Below are positions 41,008-49,530 of a DNA stretch of 64,000 bases, piece after piece. Source of the stretch: Arthrobacter terricola (GTDB taxonomy: Bacteria > Actinomycetota > Actinomycetes > Actinomycetales > Micrococcaceae); contig NZ_SMRU01000006.1 in NCBI RefSeq assembly GCF_004354015.1, forward strand, positions 1-64,000. Direction: 5' to 3'. A program made the position numbers and the translations under genes. Below the pieces are notes generated by a model. The model did not search any database and was not told the origin of the DNA. It saw only the letters and a program-made list of their open reading frames with translations. The stretch's first letter is position 1; each line of letters starts with the position of its first letter.

Positions 41008-43400
41008 TCGAGATCCGCGATGGAAGCCTCGAGGAATTCCTTGGTTACACAGCCCCGGGTTTTTGCCTTGAGGATTCCCAGGCCCGCTTCCTCCGCGAGC
41101 ACTGTGCGGAGGGCATCGGCTACCTCGCGGCTGCTGATTCCTGGTTGGATCAGGCCGAGTAGTTTCGCGGTGGCGTCGAGGCGGCCCCAAAGGTAGTCGT
41201 TTTCACGCCAGTCTTTGCGCAAGAACGCGGCGAACTGCCCCAATCCTGTGCCCTTGAGCTTGGGGCCTTCGCTGGTGACGGCTCCGTCTTCAGGGCTGAT
41301 CCGGCTGATTTCGATCCGCTTGGATTGCCGGATTTCAGACAACGCGAGAATCGGATAGACCACGGCGTCCCACAGAGGGTAGCCGGCGTACGCTTCCAAG
41401 AGCCGCTGCGCTTGATTCGCATTGCTGCGCGGCCACGCCTTGAGTAGCCCGCTGAATTCGTTCCAAAATGCCGTGTCCTGGCTCGCGCGTGGAGACTTCA
41501 GGCTTGCGAGGAAGGAATCGAGGGATTCCATGTTTTCCCTCGCGAATCCGTGGGGGTCGAGCGCCGCCGGTTCCTTGTTGGCCACGCGGGCAAAAAGGGC
41601 AGCACCGGTTTTCGCCGCGCTGTTCAGCGTTTCCGGCAAGGCGTGAAGTGATTCCAACGCGTCGTAGACGGCGGTTTTCGCCGCGTCCACTAGGGCTCTT
41701 TCAGCGCTGTCCGGCCGGTCCTCATATAATTTGTTGAGTTCCTGGATGAGGAACCGGAGCCGACGTTCCTGGTAAGGCACGTCGTAGTCACCGAAAAAGC
41801 CCTTCAAGCCGTCAATACTGAAGTTGGCGTTTTGGCCCTTCTGCAGCGCCCATGCCCGGAGGACCTCCCGGATGAATGCGGCAACGCTTGATTCCTCGGA
41901 GTATTTGAAGATCTTGGTGACCGCTTTGCCGAGGTTTACGGCGATCGCTTCCAAGCGGAGCTGAAGATAGCCCTCCAGATTTTTGCCCATCTCGGTAGCA
42001 GCCAAGCGTGCGAGATCGTCCTCGACGAAGCAGACGTCTCGGTACTCGGTGGTGCCGGTGACCCTTTGCCCACGATCGTTCAATACTTGCCCGATCCTCG
42101 ACTCGAGGCCTTTCGTGAGGTCGCTGATCTGTTCAATACGCGCGTTCCGGTGCCGCAATCCGACCAGTCCCTCCAAGATGGACTGATGCGCGGGAATCGC
42201 AGTTGCCCCCGCCACCATGCTCCCGGGCCAGCTCGGGAGGCGCACCTTACGGTTCGGCAAGGGGGGAACGGGATGGGGATCGATGTAGACGAGGTAGCGC
42301 TCAACCTCTGTGTCCGCACGCTTGTGTTCTATGGTCTTGATGGCATGATCGAACGGGGCGTTGTCCAGGACGCCGCCGTCCATGAACCAGGTCTTGCGGG
42401 GGTCGTCCCCCCATCCCCTGTAGTCGTCGAAGAAGTCCTTCACGAACTTCCTCGTCTTGAATGGCGTCGCGTCCCAACTGTCCCCTGTTTGGGCGAGTGC
42501 ATTGAATGCCTGGGCGAATCCTTCGATGGTCACCGGTGGAAACCCGCCGGGGAAACTGGACGTCGTACGGGCGGCGAAGGCCAATACGGGGTTGCCGTCC
42601 CGTTCGAACTGGTTCTCCGCCGGAGCTCCGGAGACCGCCCTGAAGTGCATTACGTGGCGGTGCGACACATCCTGGAGGATCGTTCCGCCCGGATGAAGCA
42701 CCAAGAATCGCTTGTGTCCGGCGCCATCGGTAATCGGGACGAATAGGTCCAACGACTGGCCCCGGGGAATGAGCGGTCCTGTAGTTATCGGGGGCGCGTT
42801 GTCTATCGCCTGAAGGCTCCGGCTGACCAATCCGACCATTCCGGGTCCGTCCAGCGGAGCGGCGTCGGGCGTGAACACAAGCCTTCCAACGAACTCCACG
42901 AGGCGAAACCACACGTCCCCGAATCCAGCCATGAGGGTCCGGACATCTGCCTGGTTGAGCCAGAGCTTCTTGAGCGGTTCGAGGGATCGGCCGATCGCCA
43001 TGGCCTTCGCCAGGAACAAGCCGTCGAGGCCGCCTGCGGAAGTACCGGAAACGATATCGACCACCACCCTCGGCAGGGCGCCCTGGTGGTTCTTAGCGCT
43101 TTCGCGGAGTGCCTGCACATAGGCGTAACGGGTTGTTTCCGGCGCGATGTCCTGTGTTTCGCCGGACTCGAGGAGCCGCGAGGCGATGACCAGCTCAAGG
43201 ATCTCACGCGTCACCCCATACATATAGACGGCCAGGGACACGCCCCCATAGCACACTAGTGCTAAGCGGATTTCCCTCGTTGGACCAGCGGCACCGGGGC
43301 GCCCATCAAACTCAGCTGCCGGGCCGCCGTCGGACGCGCCGCCACTCGGCCGGGCGCGGGGCAACCACCTCCGAAGGCTGAGCTTCCGCATCCAAGCCAT
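40962..43400 (-). CDS. Patatin-like phospholipase with C-terminal DUF3376-type region
   Basis: An 812-aa serine hydrolase candidate. The patatin block begins with REIRLALVCYGGVSLAVYMYGV (oxyanion region), the nucleophile elbow is GTSAGG (S121 with this start) and the dyad Asp lies in WFMDGGVLDNAPF. A long C-terminal half without recognised catalytic motifs fits the DUF3376 part of actinobacterial patatin-like proteins. I prefer ATG 43400 (MAWMRKLSLRRW, a basic amphipathic start); a GTG at 43445 would add 15 residues. Likely a lipid acyl hydrolase, possibly membrane-associated through the basic N-terminus. It is not linked to the neighbours. Confidence 0.87.
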   Translation of the reverse strand: MAWMRKLSLRRWLPRARPSGGASDGGPAAEFDGRPGAAGPTREIRLALVCYGGVSLAVYMYGVTREILELVIASRLLESGETQDIAPETTRYAYVQALRESAKNHQGALPRVVVDIVSGTSAGGLDGLFLAKAMAIGRSLEPLKKLWLNQADVRTLMAGFGDVWFRLVEFVGRLVFTPDAAPLDGPGMVGLVSRSLQAIDNAPPITTGPLIPRGQSLDLFVPITDGAGHKRFLVLHPGGTILQDVSHRHVMHFRAVSGAPAENQFERDGNPVLAFAARTTSSFPGGFPPVTIEGFAQAFNALAQTGDSWDATPFKTRKFVKDFFDDYRGWGDDPRKTWFMDGGVLDNAPFDHAIKTIEHKRADTEVERYLVYIDPHPVPPLPNRKVRLPSWPGSMVAGATAIPAHQSILEGLVGLRHRNARIEQISDLTKGLESRIGQVLNDRGQRVTGTTEYRDVCFVEDDLARLAATEMGKNLEGYLQLRLEAIAVNLGKAVTKIFKYSEESSVAAFIREVLRAWALQKGQNANFSIDGLKGFFGDYDVPYQERRLRFLIQELNKLYEDRPDSAERALVDAAKTAVYDALESLHALPETLNSAAKTGAALFARVANKEPAALDPHGFARENMESLDSFLASLKSPRASQDTAFWNEFSGLLKAWPRSNANQAQRLLEAYAGYPLWDAVVYPILALSEIRQSKRIEISRISPEDGAVTSEGPKLKGTGLGQFAAFLRKDWRENDYLWGRLDATAKLLGLIQPGISSREVADALRTVLAEEAGLGILKAKTRGCVTKEFLEASIADLDAGSLTAHVAARNGP

Positions 43401-43989
43401 TTGACGATCCCGCTCTGGTGAAGCTGAACAAAATCCGGCGCGCACGGGACAAAATCACGAGCGTAGCGGCTTAAATCTCACCCCGCCGGCGTCGGCTGTC
43501 AAGGCCAACGCCTTAGCGTTCTTGAGGCCAGGAGGGGACCTATGGCAAGCTCCGGGACGTTTCCGACGCGCTCAGTCTGGTCCTCGCCTCGCTCACCGTT
43601 CAACCAACCGGCAACGCGACGACATCTTCGCGTAACGTCGGATTTTCCGTGAATTAACACCCCGCTCGAACATGACGTGGGGGGTCCGCATGCTGGAGGA
43701 CCGGTGTCCTAGTATGGGGCTCGGCGAGACCCCGTCACGCCCTTGTCATTAGCCGCAGAGAGCCCGGCACAACAGGCATTAGATGGCGCTCGGAATTGGA
43801 AGTCCAGGGTGATCAGTCCACCTGCCGTTGCTGCCGTTCCGGCAAGGCGGCACCGGCCAACAAGGCCGGGGCGGGCGAAGACTCCGGCAACCAGGCCGTC
43901 TGCGAAGACCGGCCAGTAGAGGATCGCCGCCCGCGGCACCTCGTTTGCACGAGGCGCGGTGGGCGGCTGGAGCACTTCGGAGGTATTGC
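43401..43989. other. 590-bp intergenic region upstream of the glucan cluster
   Basis: No convincing gene of normal size. A 36-codon frame at 43542-43652 has a strong AGGAGGGG ribosome site but a low-complexity, Arg/Ser/Pro-rich product, and is listed as a finding. The region 43650-43720 is rich in GGGG runs. The long spacer, together with the atypical genes that follow, may mark the edge of an acquired segment. Confidence 0.4.
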
Positions 43990-45459
43990 ATGTATGTGGT
44001 GATGGTGGCCAGCGAATGCGCACCGGTGGCAAAAGCCGGGGGCTTGGGCGATGTGATTTTCGGGCTGAGCCGTGAGCTGGAGATCCGGGGGCACGAGGTA
44101 GAGATCGTGCTGCCCAAGTATGCGGGCATGCGGCACGAGGATGTGTGGGGGTTGACAATTGACTACCACGACCTCTGGGTGCCGTGGCACGGGGATGCGG
44201 TCCATTGCAGCGTTTGGTTCGGCTACGTGCACGGGCGAAAGTGCTTTTTCATCGAGCCCCACTCGGACGAAGGGTTCTTCGACCGGGAGCTCATGTACGG
44301 TTACGCCGACGACGTGGACCGCTTCACGTTCTTCTCCAAGGCCGCCATGGAATACCTGTACAAAGTGGGGAAACGCCCGGATGTGATTCACTGCCACGAC
44401 TGGCAGACGGGACTGGTCCCGGTGCTTTTGTATGAGCAGTACGGGCATGTGATGCCCGACCAGCGGGTGTGCTACACCATCCACAACTTCCGCCATCAGG
44501 GTTTGACCGGCCCCAAGGAGCTTTGGAGCACCCAGCTGGGCCGGCCAGACTATTTCCTGGACCGTGTCCGCCTCGGCGACGACCACAGTTTCCAGGCGGT
44601 GAATTTGATGAAGGGAGGGGTGGTTTACTCGAACTTCACCACCACAGTCTCGCCCAACCATGCCGACGAGGCCCGCTACGGCGACGGCGGGGACGGGCTG
44701 GGGCCGACCTTGTCGACACATCAGGCCAAGTTCGGCGGGGTACTCAACGGCGTGGACTACGACACCTGGAACCCCGAAATCGATCCTTTCATCCCTGAGC
44801 GGTATTCGGCAGAGTGGATCGACGGCAAGTACGCCGCAAAGAGACGACTGCGCGAACGGCTCTGGATGCGGGACACCTACAGCCCTATCGTTGCCTACGT
44901 GGGACGTCTCGACACCCAGAAGGGTGTGCACTTGGTGCATCACGCCTTGTTCTACGCCCTTGAGAAGGGTGCCCAGTTCGTGCTCTTGGGTGACGGCCTG
45001 GACAAAGAGATCAACGGACACTTCCGGCATCTCAAGCACTACCTCAATGACAACCCGGACTGCCATCTGGAGGTCGGATACAGCGAGGAACTGTCGCACC
45101 TGATCTACGCGGGGGCGGACATGCTCGTGGTGCCGTCGATGTTCGAGCCGTGCGGCCTGACCCCGATGATCGCCATGCGCTACGGGACCATCCCGGTAGT
45201 CCGCGGGGTGGGCGGCATGGTCGACACGGTCTTCGACCGGGACTTCTCGGACCGTCCGGACTGGCAGCGCAATGGATACGTGTTTCACCAGGCCGACAAC
45301 GCCGCCGTCGAATCGGCGCTGGAACGGGCGTTCGGGCTGTGGTACGACCACCCCGGCGAGTTCCGTCAGCTGATGCTCAACGCGATGCGCAGCGACTACT
45401 CCTGGGCCCGCCCCGGCCAGGACTATGTCAACATCTACGACCACATCCGCCACAAGTAG
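43990..45459 (+). CDS. glgA: Glycogen/starch synthase, glycosyltransferase family 5
   Basis: A 489-aa GT5 enzyme that extends alpha-1,4-glucan from a nucleotide-glucose donor. The N-terminus has VMVASECAPVAKAGGLGDV with the donor-binding KxGGL motif, followed by DVIHCHDWQTGLVPVLL and, in the C-domain, YVGRLDTQKGVHLVHHA, VPSMFEPCGLTPMIAMRYGT. ATG 43990 has GGAGG at good spacing. Actinobacteria normally use a GT4-type GlgA/GlgM; a classical GT5 synthase in an operon with two GH57-type genes is uncommon for the group and suggests transfer. No ADP-glucose pyrophosphorylase gene is nearby. The next gene starts 23 bp downstream. Confidence 0.92.
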   Translation: MYVVMVASECAPVAKAGGLGDVIFGLSRELEIRGHEVEIVLPKYAGMRHEDVWGLTIDYHDLWVPWHGDAVHCSVWFGYVHGRKCFFIEPHSDEGFFDRELMYGYADDVDRFTFFSKAAMEYLYKVGKRPDVIHCHDWQTGLVPVLLYEQYGHVMPDQRVCYTIHNFRHQGLTGPKELWSTQLGRPDYFLDRVRLGDDHSFQAVNLMKGGVVYSNFTTTVSPNHADEARYGDGGDGLGPTLSTHQAKFGGVLNGVDYDTWNPEIDPFIPERYSAEWIDGKYAAKRRLRERLWMRDTYSPIVAYVGRLDTQKGVHLVHHALFYALEKGAQFVLLGDGLDKEINGHFRHLKHYLNDNPDCHLEVGYSEELSHLIYAGADMLVVPSMFEPCGLTPMIAMRYGTIPVVRGVGGMVDTVFDRDFSDRPDWQRNGYVFHQADNAAVESALERAFGLWYDHPGEFRQLMLNAMRSDYSWARPGQDYVNIYDHIRHK

Positions 45460-45482
45460 CCCGACTACGGGGAGGGAATCCG

Positions 45483-46922
45483 ATGGACGAATACGTGGAC
45501 GGCCTGCCAAACATCTGCGGGGAGGAGACCATGATCGCCCGGGCGATCGCAGCCAGCCGGGAACAGCGGGTGTTCAACAGCATGGACCCCGCCCGGCTGG
45601 ACAGCGGCTTCGCCGCGGCGTTACACATGCACCAACCGTTGATACCCGCCGGAGGGCAGGATCTGAAAAGCGCGGCGGTGATCTCGAACCTTGCGTGGAT
45701 GATGGACAACCCGGACCAAGGCGACAACCACAACGCCCCGGTCTTCGCATGGTGCTACAAGCGGATGGGTGAGTTCATCCCGCAACTCCTCGATCAGGGA
45801 CTGTCACCCCGGGTGATGCTGGACTACTCAGGCACCCTGCTGCACGGAATGCGTCAGATGGGACGCGACGACGTTTTTGACGCGCTAACCAGGATCACCC
45901 GTGAAGATCCTTCGCGAGGTGCCGTGGAGTGGCTTGGATCCACTTGGGGGCACGCCGTGGCCCCCTCCACGCCCGTCCAGGACTTCCGGCTGCACGTCAG
46001 CGCCTGGCAGCACCATTTCGCCGCCATCTTCGGCACCGAGGCGCTCGGCAGAGTTCGAGGCTTCTCGCCAGCCGAGATGGCTCTGCCGAACCAGCCCGAT
46101 GTCGCCTATGAGTTCGTGCGCACGCTGGTTGAGTGCGGCTACGAGTGGGTTATGGTCCAAGAGCACACCGTCGAACAACCCGACGGCCGACCCTTGGACC
46201 GCCCGCATCTTCCGCACCGGCTCACCTGCACCAGCTCCACCGGTGAAACCGCCACGATCACCGCGATCGTCAAAACGCAGGGCAGCGACACAAAACTTGT
46301 CGCCCAGATGCAGCCCTACTATGAGGCCAAGGGTCTCAGACCGCTACAGCTGGGGGGCCGGACGGTCCCGCCGCTGGTCACGCAGATCGCAGACGGCGAG
46401 AACGGAGGGGTGATGATGAACGAGTTTCCCCCCAAGTATTTTGAGGTCATGGCCGAATCTTCCGGATCGTCCACGCCCGCCCTGAACGTTTCCGAATATC
46501 TCGACGCCCTCACCGCCCTTGGTATCCAGCCAGAGGACCTGCCACCGATCCAGCCGGCGGGCCAGCACCGGGTCTGGGAGCGGCTTGCTCCCGGCGAGGG
46601 ACCCGAGCGGCTCAAAGAAGTGATCGACCGGCTCTCGGGCGAGGACGGCGGATTCCACATGGACGGCGGCAGCTGGACCAATAACATCTCCTGGGTGTCC
46701 GGCTATGACAGCGTCCTTGCCCCGATGCAGCGGGCCAGCGCCCTTTTCAACGAGCGATTCCTCAAAGCCGGGGTGCCGAGCAGCGATCCCGCCTACCGGC
46801 GGGCTCTGTTTCTCCTGCTCGCTTGCGAGACCAGCTGCTACCGCTACTGGGGCCAGGGCCTCTGGACTGACTACGGCGCCGAGCTCGCCCGCCGAGCGAT
46901 CGAAGCCTGCGAGGCCGCCTGA
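45483..46922 (+). CDS. GH57-type glycoside hydrolase/transferase-like protein, first copy
   Basis: A 479-aa protein. GFAAALHMHQPLIPAG is the GH57 first conserved region, the probable nucleophile Glu is in RGFSPAEMALP (about residue 197) and the probable acid/base Asp in IADGENGGVMMNE. GH57 enzymes are retaining alpha-glucan hydrolases, branching enzymes or 4-alpha-glucanotransferases. The ATG follows GGGGAGGG. Its stop overlaps the start of the second GH57 gene by one base. Placed between a glycogen synthase and another GH57, a branching or remodelling role is likely, but which is unclear. Confidence 0.83.
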   Translation: MDEYVDGLPNICGEETMIARAIAASREQRVFNSMDPARLDSGFAAALHMHQPLIPAGGQDLKSAAVISNLAWMMDNPDQGDNHNAPVFAWCYKRMGEFIPQLLDQGLSPRVMLDYSGTLLHGMRQMGRDDVFDALTRITREDPSRGAVEWLGSTWGHAVAPSTPVQDFRLHVSAWQHHFAAIFGTEALGRVRGFSPAEMALPNQPDVAYEFVRTLVECGYEWVMVQEHTVEQPDGRPLDRPHLPHRLTCTSSTGETATITAIVKTQGSDTKLVAQMQPYYEAKGLRPLQLGGRTVPPLVTQIADGENGGVMMNEFPPKYFEVMAESSGSSTPALNVSEYLDALTALGIQPEDLPPIQPAGQHRVWERLAPGEGPERLKEVIDRLSGEDGGFHMDGGSWTNNISWVSGYDSVLAPMQRASALFNERFLKAGVPSSDPAYRRALFLLLACETSCYRYWGQGLWTDYGAELARRAIEACEAA

Positions 46923-48073
46923 TGGCCGGGCAGATCGACTTCGCGCTGGTGCTCAACCTGCACCAACCTGCCGGCAACCTCGAGCACCTGCTCGAGACCG
47001 ACCCATGGGCGGCACGAGAGATCCTCTACGCCCTCGACCGCATTCCAAGGTCCCTCTGGCCCTACGAGGACATCGGCCGGGTCCACCTGTCGATCTCAGG
47101 CACCCTGCTCGAGACCCTCGCGGACCCTGCCTTCCAGTCCCGGGTGTATGGGATGGTGGACTGTGGATCCCTGCTTTGGCACTTGCAGAACACCGCCATC
47201 ATCGACATCCTGGGAACCGGGTACCACCACCCCGTCCTCCCACTCATTCCCGCCCACGACTGGCCCGATCACCTCCAAGCGTGGCGCCACATAGGCCAAC
47301 GGCTCTTCGCCCGACCCCATACCGGCGGCTTCTGGCCACCCGAGATGGGCTTCACTATGGAGCTCATCCCCCTGCTGCAGGCGATGGGCTACCGCTACGT
47401 GCTCGTGGACTCCAACAACGTCGAGGCAGTCGATGCGATGCGCTGGGACGAGCTGCGCTACCGAACACATGTCGCGCGCCACGCCGGCGCCGAGATCACC
47501 GTGGTCGTGCGCGACAGGGAACTCTCCGACGCCCAGGAGTCCGGGATGGACCCGGACTGGTTCATCCGCGAGGTCAATGCCCGCGCCCGGCACTGCGAGT
47601 TCACGCCTTTGGTCACCACCGCCACCGACGGCGACAACGGCGGATGGTTCAGAAACACGACCGATGGCGCCAACTTCTGGACCGCCTTCTACCAGCCCCT
47701 CCTCGAACGCGCCCGCGGCGGCACCGCAGGCGGGATCACCCCCGCCTTCATCGGCGATCACCTCGACCGCCACCCACCCTACGGCGAAGTCCGAGTGCGC
47801 GACGGGGCCTGGAACACCGGCTGGCACGACGGAAGCGGCTTCACCCAATGGACCGGCAGCCTCGCCCAGCGTGACGCCCTCGAACGGGTCCGGCAGGTCA
47901 GCCAGCAACTTCAAACAGCCGCCAGCAGGACCGACGTTTTCAACCCCGGCCTCGAGCTGGCCCGCCGCCATCTCCTCCAAGCCGAGACCAGCTGCAACTT
48001 CTTCTGGGGCGAAGCCTGGCTCGGCCGATGCCATGACCAACTCGACCAGGCCGCCGCCATCACGCCTAGCTGA
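46922..48073 (+). CDS. GH57-type glycoside hydrolase/transferase-like protein, second copy
   Basis: A 383-aa protein starting at a TGATG overlap. It has LVLNLHQPAGNLEHLL, the canonical nucleophile motif GFWPPEMGF (Glu near residue 141) and TDGDNGGWF with the acid/base Asp. It is not a close duplicate of the upstream copy: motifs are shared but the rest differs and it is about 100 residues shorter, close to the minimum for the family. WHDGSGFTQWTG and a C-terminal helical region with SCNFFWGEAW occur in both copies in variant form. Likely partner in alpha-glucan processing. Confidence 0.83.
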   Translation: MAGQIDFALVLNLHQPAGNLEHLLETDPWAAREILYALDRIPRSLWPYEDIGRVHLSISGTLLETLADPAFQSRVYGMVDCGSLLWHLQNTAIIDILGTGYHHPVLPLIPAHDWPDHLQAWRHIGQRLFARPHTGGFWPPEMGFTMELIPLLQAMGYRYVLVDSNNVEAVDAMRWDELRYRTHVARHAGAEITVVVRDRELSDAQESGMDPDWFIREVNARARHCEFTPLVTTATDGDNGGWFRNTTDGANFWTAFYQPLLERARGGTAGGITPAFIGDHLDRHPPYGEVRVRDGAWNTGWHDGSGFTQWTGSLAQRDALERVRQVSQQLQTAASRTDVFNPGLELARRHLLQAETSCNFFWGEAWLGRCHDQLDQAAAITPS

Positions 48074-48142
48074 AGGGACGGAAACCGATTCTCTCCTGCA
48101 CCACCTGTAGCGCTGGCCACAGAGGCAAGCTAGTGTGCGGGC

Positions 48143-48745
48143 ATGGCTGGTTTCCTCACGTGGGTATCGCAATCCGGGGTGGTGCAAGGAATCATCATCG
48201 GTGCAACATTCGCATTCTTGACGGCTGTCCTCGTCATGAATGCCGTGATCAAGACGGTGACAACAACCGTCAATGGCTGGAGCGCCATCCGGGCGTGCGG
48301 CCGCCCGGAGAACGGCGTCCTTGTACGGGCCGCCTGCGCCAAAGCTCTTCCGGCGGTCAACGTCTTTGAAGAGGCCGCCTACTGGACGGCCACCAAGGAC
48401 GGGTCCGGGCAGGGCCTCAGCGGCAACCAGGAGTACGTCCTGCGCTTTCCGGCCGGGCAACTCCCGCCGAACGACGCCTTTTGGTCCCTCACAGTGACGG
48501 ACATGGTGGGCTATATGGTCGACAATCCGATCAACCGGTCCAGCATCGATGACGGTTCGGAGCTTGTGGAAAACTCCGACGGATCAATAGACATTTACCT
48601 TCAACGAGCCGCTCCCAGCGGGCGTGAACAAAACTGGCTGCCGACCCCGGCAGGGAAATTCAAGCTCATGCTCCGTGCCTACTTGCCCGGCACGGAAATC
48701 CTCAATGAGAAATACCAGGTCCCACCGATCATGAGGATCCAGTGA
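48143..48745 (+). CDS. DUF1214-domain membrane-anchored protein
   Basis: A 200-aa protein with one N-terminal helix (VVQGIIIGATFAFLTAVLVM) and an exposed DUF1214-like domain (GNQEYVLRFPAGQLPPNDAFW, LTVTDMVGYMVDNPINRSSI, GKFKLMLRAYLPGTEIL). In most bacteria DUF1214 is the C-terminal half of a DUF1254-DUF1214 protein; here the DUF1254 half is encoded by the next gene, 1 bp away, in reversed order. Function of the family is not established. Confidence 0.8.
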   Translation: MAGFLTWVSQSGVVQGIIIGATFAFLTAVLVMNAVIKTVTTTVNGWSAIRACGRPENGVLVRAACAKALPAVNVFEEAAYWTATKDGSGQGLSGNQEYVLRFPAGQLPPNDAFWSLTVTDMVGYMVDNPINRSSIDDGSELVENSDGSIDIYLQRAAPSGREQNWLPTPAGKFKLMLRAYLPGTEILNEKYQVPPIMRIQ

Positions 48746-48746
48746 C

Positions 48747-49406
48747 ATGAACCGGCTTATTTTGAAATACGGATTCCCTATCACCGTGGTCATCCTGGCA
48801 ATATTTGCGTGGGTCGTTTTCCAGCGGATTTCCCGCGGATGGGACGAAGTGGTTCCCCTCGCGATTGTGGCCGTGGTGGTGTGGGTGCTGGGCGCCCCGG
48901 CCTTCATCTACCTTTGGCCGCGCATCACGGTCAATGGCTTTAAGCGGGCAATCCTCAAGCACGGCCTGGGCGGTGGGCCTATCCCGCTTAATTCGCTGTA
49001 TGCGGCGCCCCTCACTTCTTCGTCCTCGGCACCCGCCCGGAGCCTCCTGGCAACGGGGACCAACAAGCTGCTCTACGTCGCCGGTTGGCTCGATCTGAAG
49101 AAGGGGCCGCTGATCCTTCGCGTCCCGGACATGGCAGGCCGCTATTACAGCGTGCAATTCACCGACCCCTCGAACAGCGCTAATTTCGCCTACGTCGGAA
49201 AGCGCGCAACCGGAACGCGGGCCGGCGAGTATTTCCTCACTGGCCCCGATTGGAACGGAACTGTACCGGCGGGAATGACACGGATTTCTTCGCCCAACAA
49301 TTCAGCGCTTGTGGTTGGACGAGTATTTGTCGCGAACGAAAGCGATCTCCCCACCGCGTACGGACTGGCGCAACAGATTCAGCTCGTTCCGCCAAACCTC
49401 GCGTAG
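48747..49406 (+). CDS. DUF1254-domain membrane-anchored protein
   Basis: A 219-aa protein with two N-terminal helices (FPITVVILAIFAWVVF and VVPLAIVAVVVWVLGAPAFI) followed by a DUF1254-like domain (TNKLLYVAGWLDLKKGPLIL, VPDMAGRYYSVQFTDPSNSAN, SPNNSALVVGRVFV). It starts one base after the stop of the DUF1214 gene, so the two proteins are likely made in equal amounts and may form the complex equivalent of the usual two-domain protein outside the membrane. Confidence 0.8.
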   Translation: MNRLILKYGFPITVVILAIFAWVVFQRISRGWDEVVPLAIVAVVVWVLGAPAFIYLWPRITVNGFKRAILKHGLGGGPIPLNSLYAAPLTSSSSAPARSLLATGTNKLLYVAGWLDLKKGPLILRVPDMAGRYYSVQFTDPSNSANFAYVGKRATGTRAGEYFLTGPDWNGTVPAGMTRISSPNNSALVVGRVFVANESDLPTAYGLAQQIQLVPPNLA

Positions 49407-49530
49407 CACCCGGGAACTCCCCCTCCCCAAACCTTTACGGCCTGCCGAGCCGCGGCCATGATGAAAGCAGGCGCAAGGCCTCGCCGACCGCATCGCACGG
49501 CCGTTCCTTGCGTGGCGGAGGCGCAGTGAG

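Noticed and set aside
43709-44158. Minus-strand frame across the start of the GT5 gene
   Set aside because: No ribosome site and low-complexity product; it overlaps a well-supported gene on the other strand.
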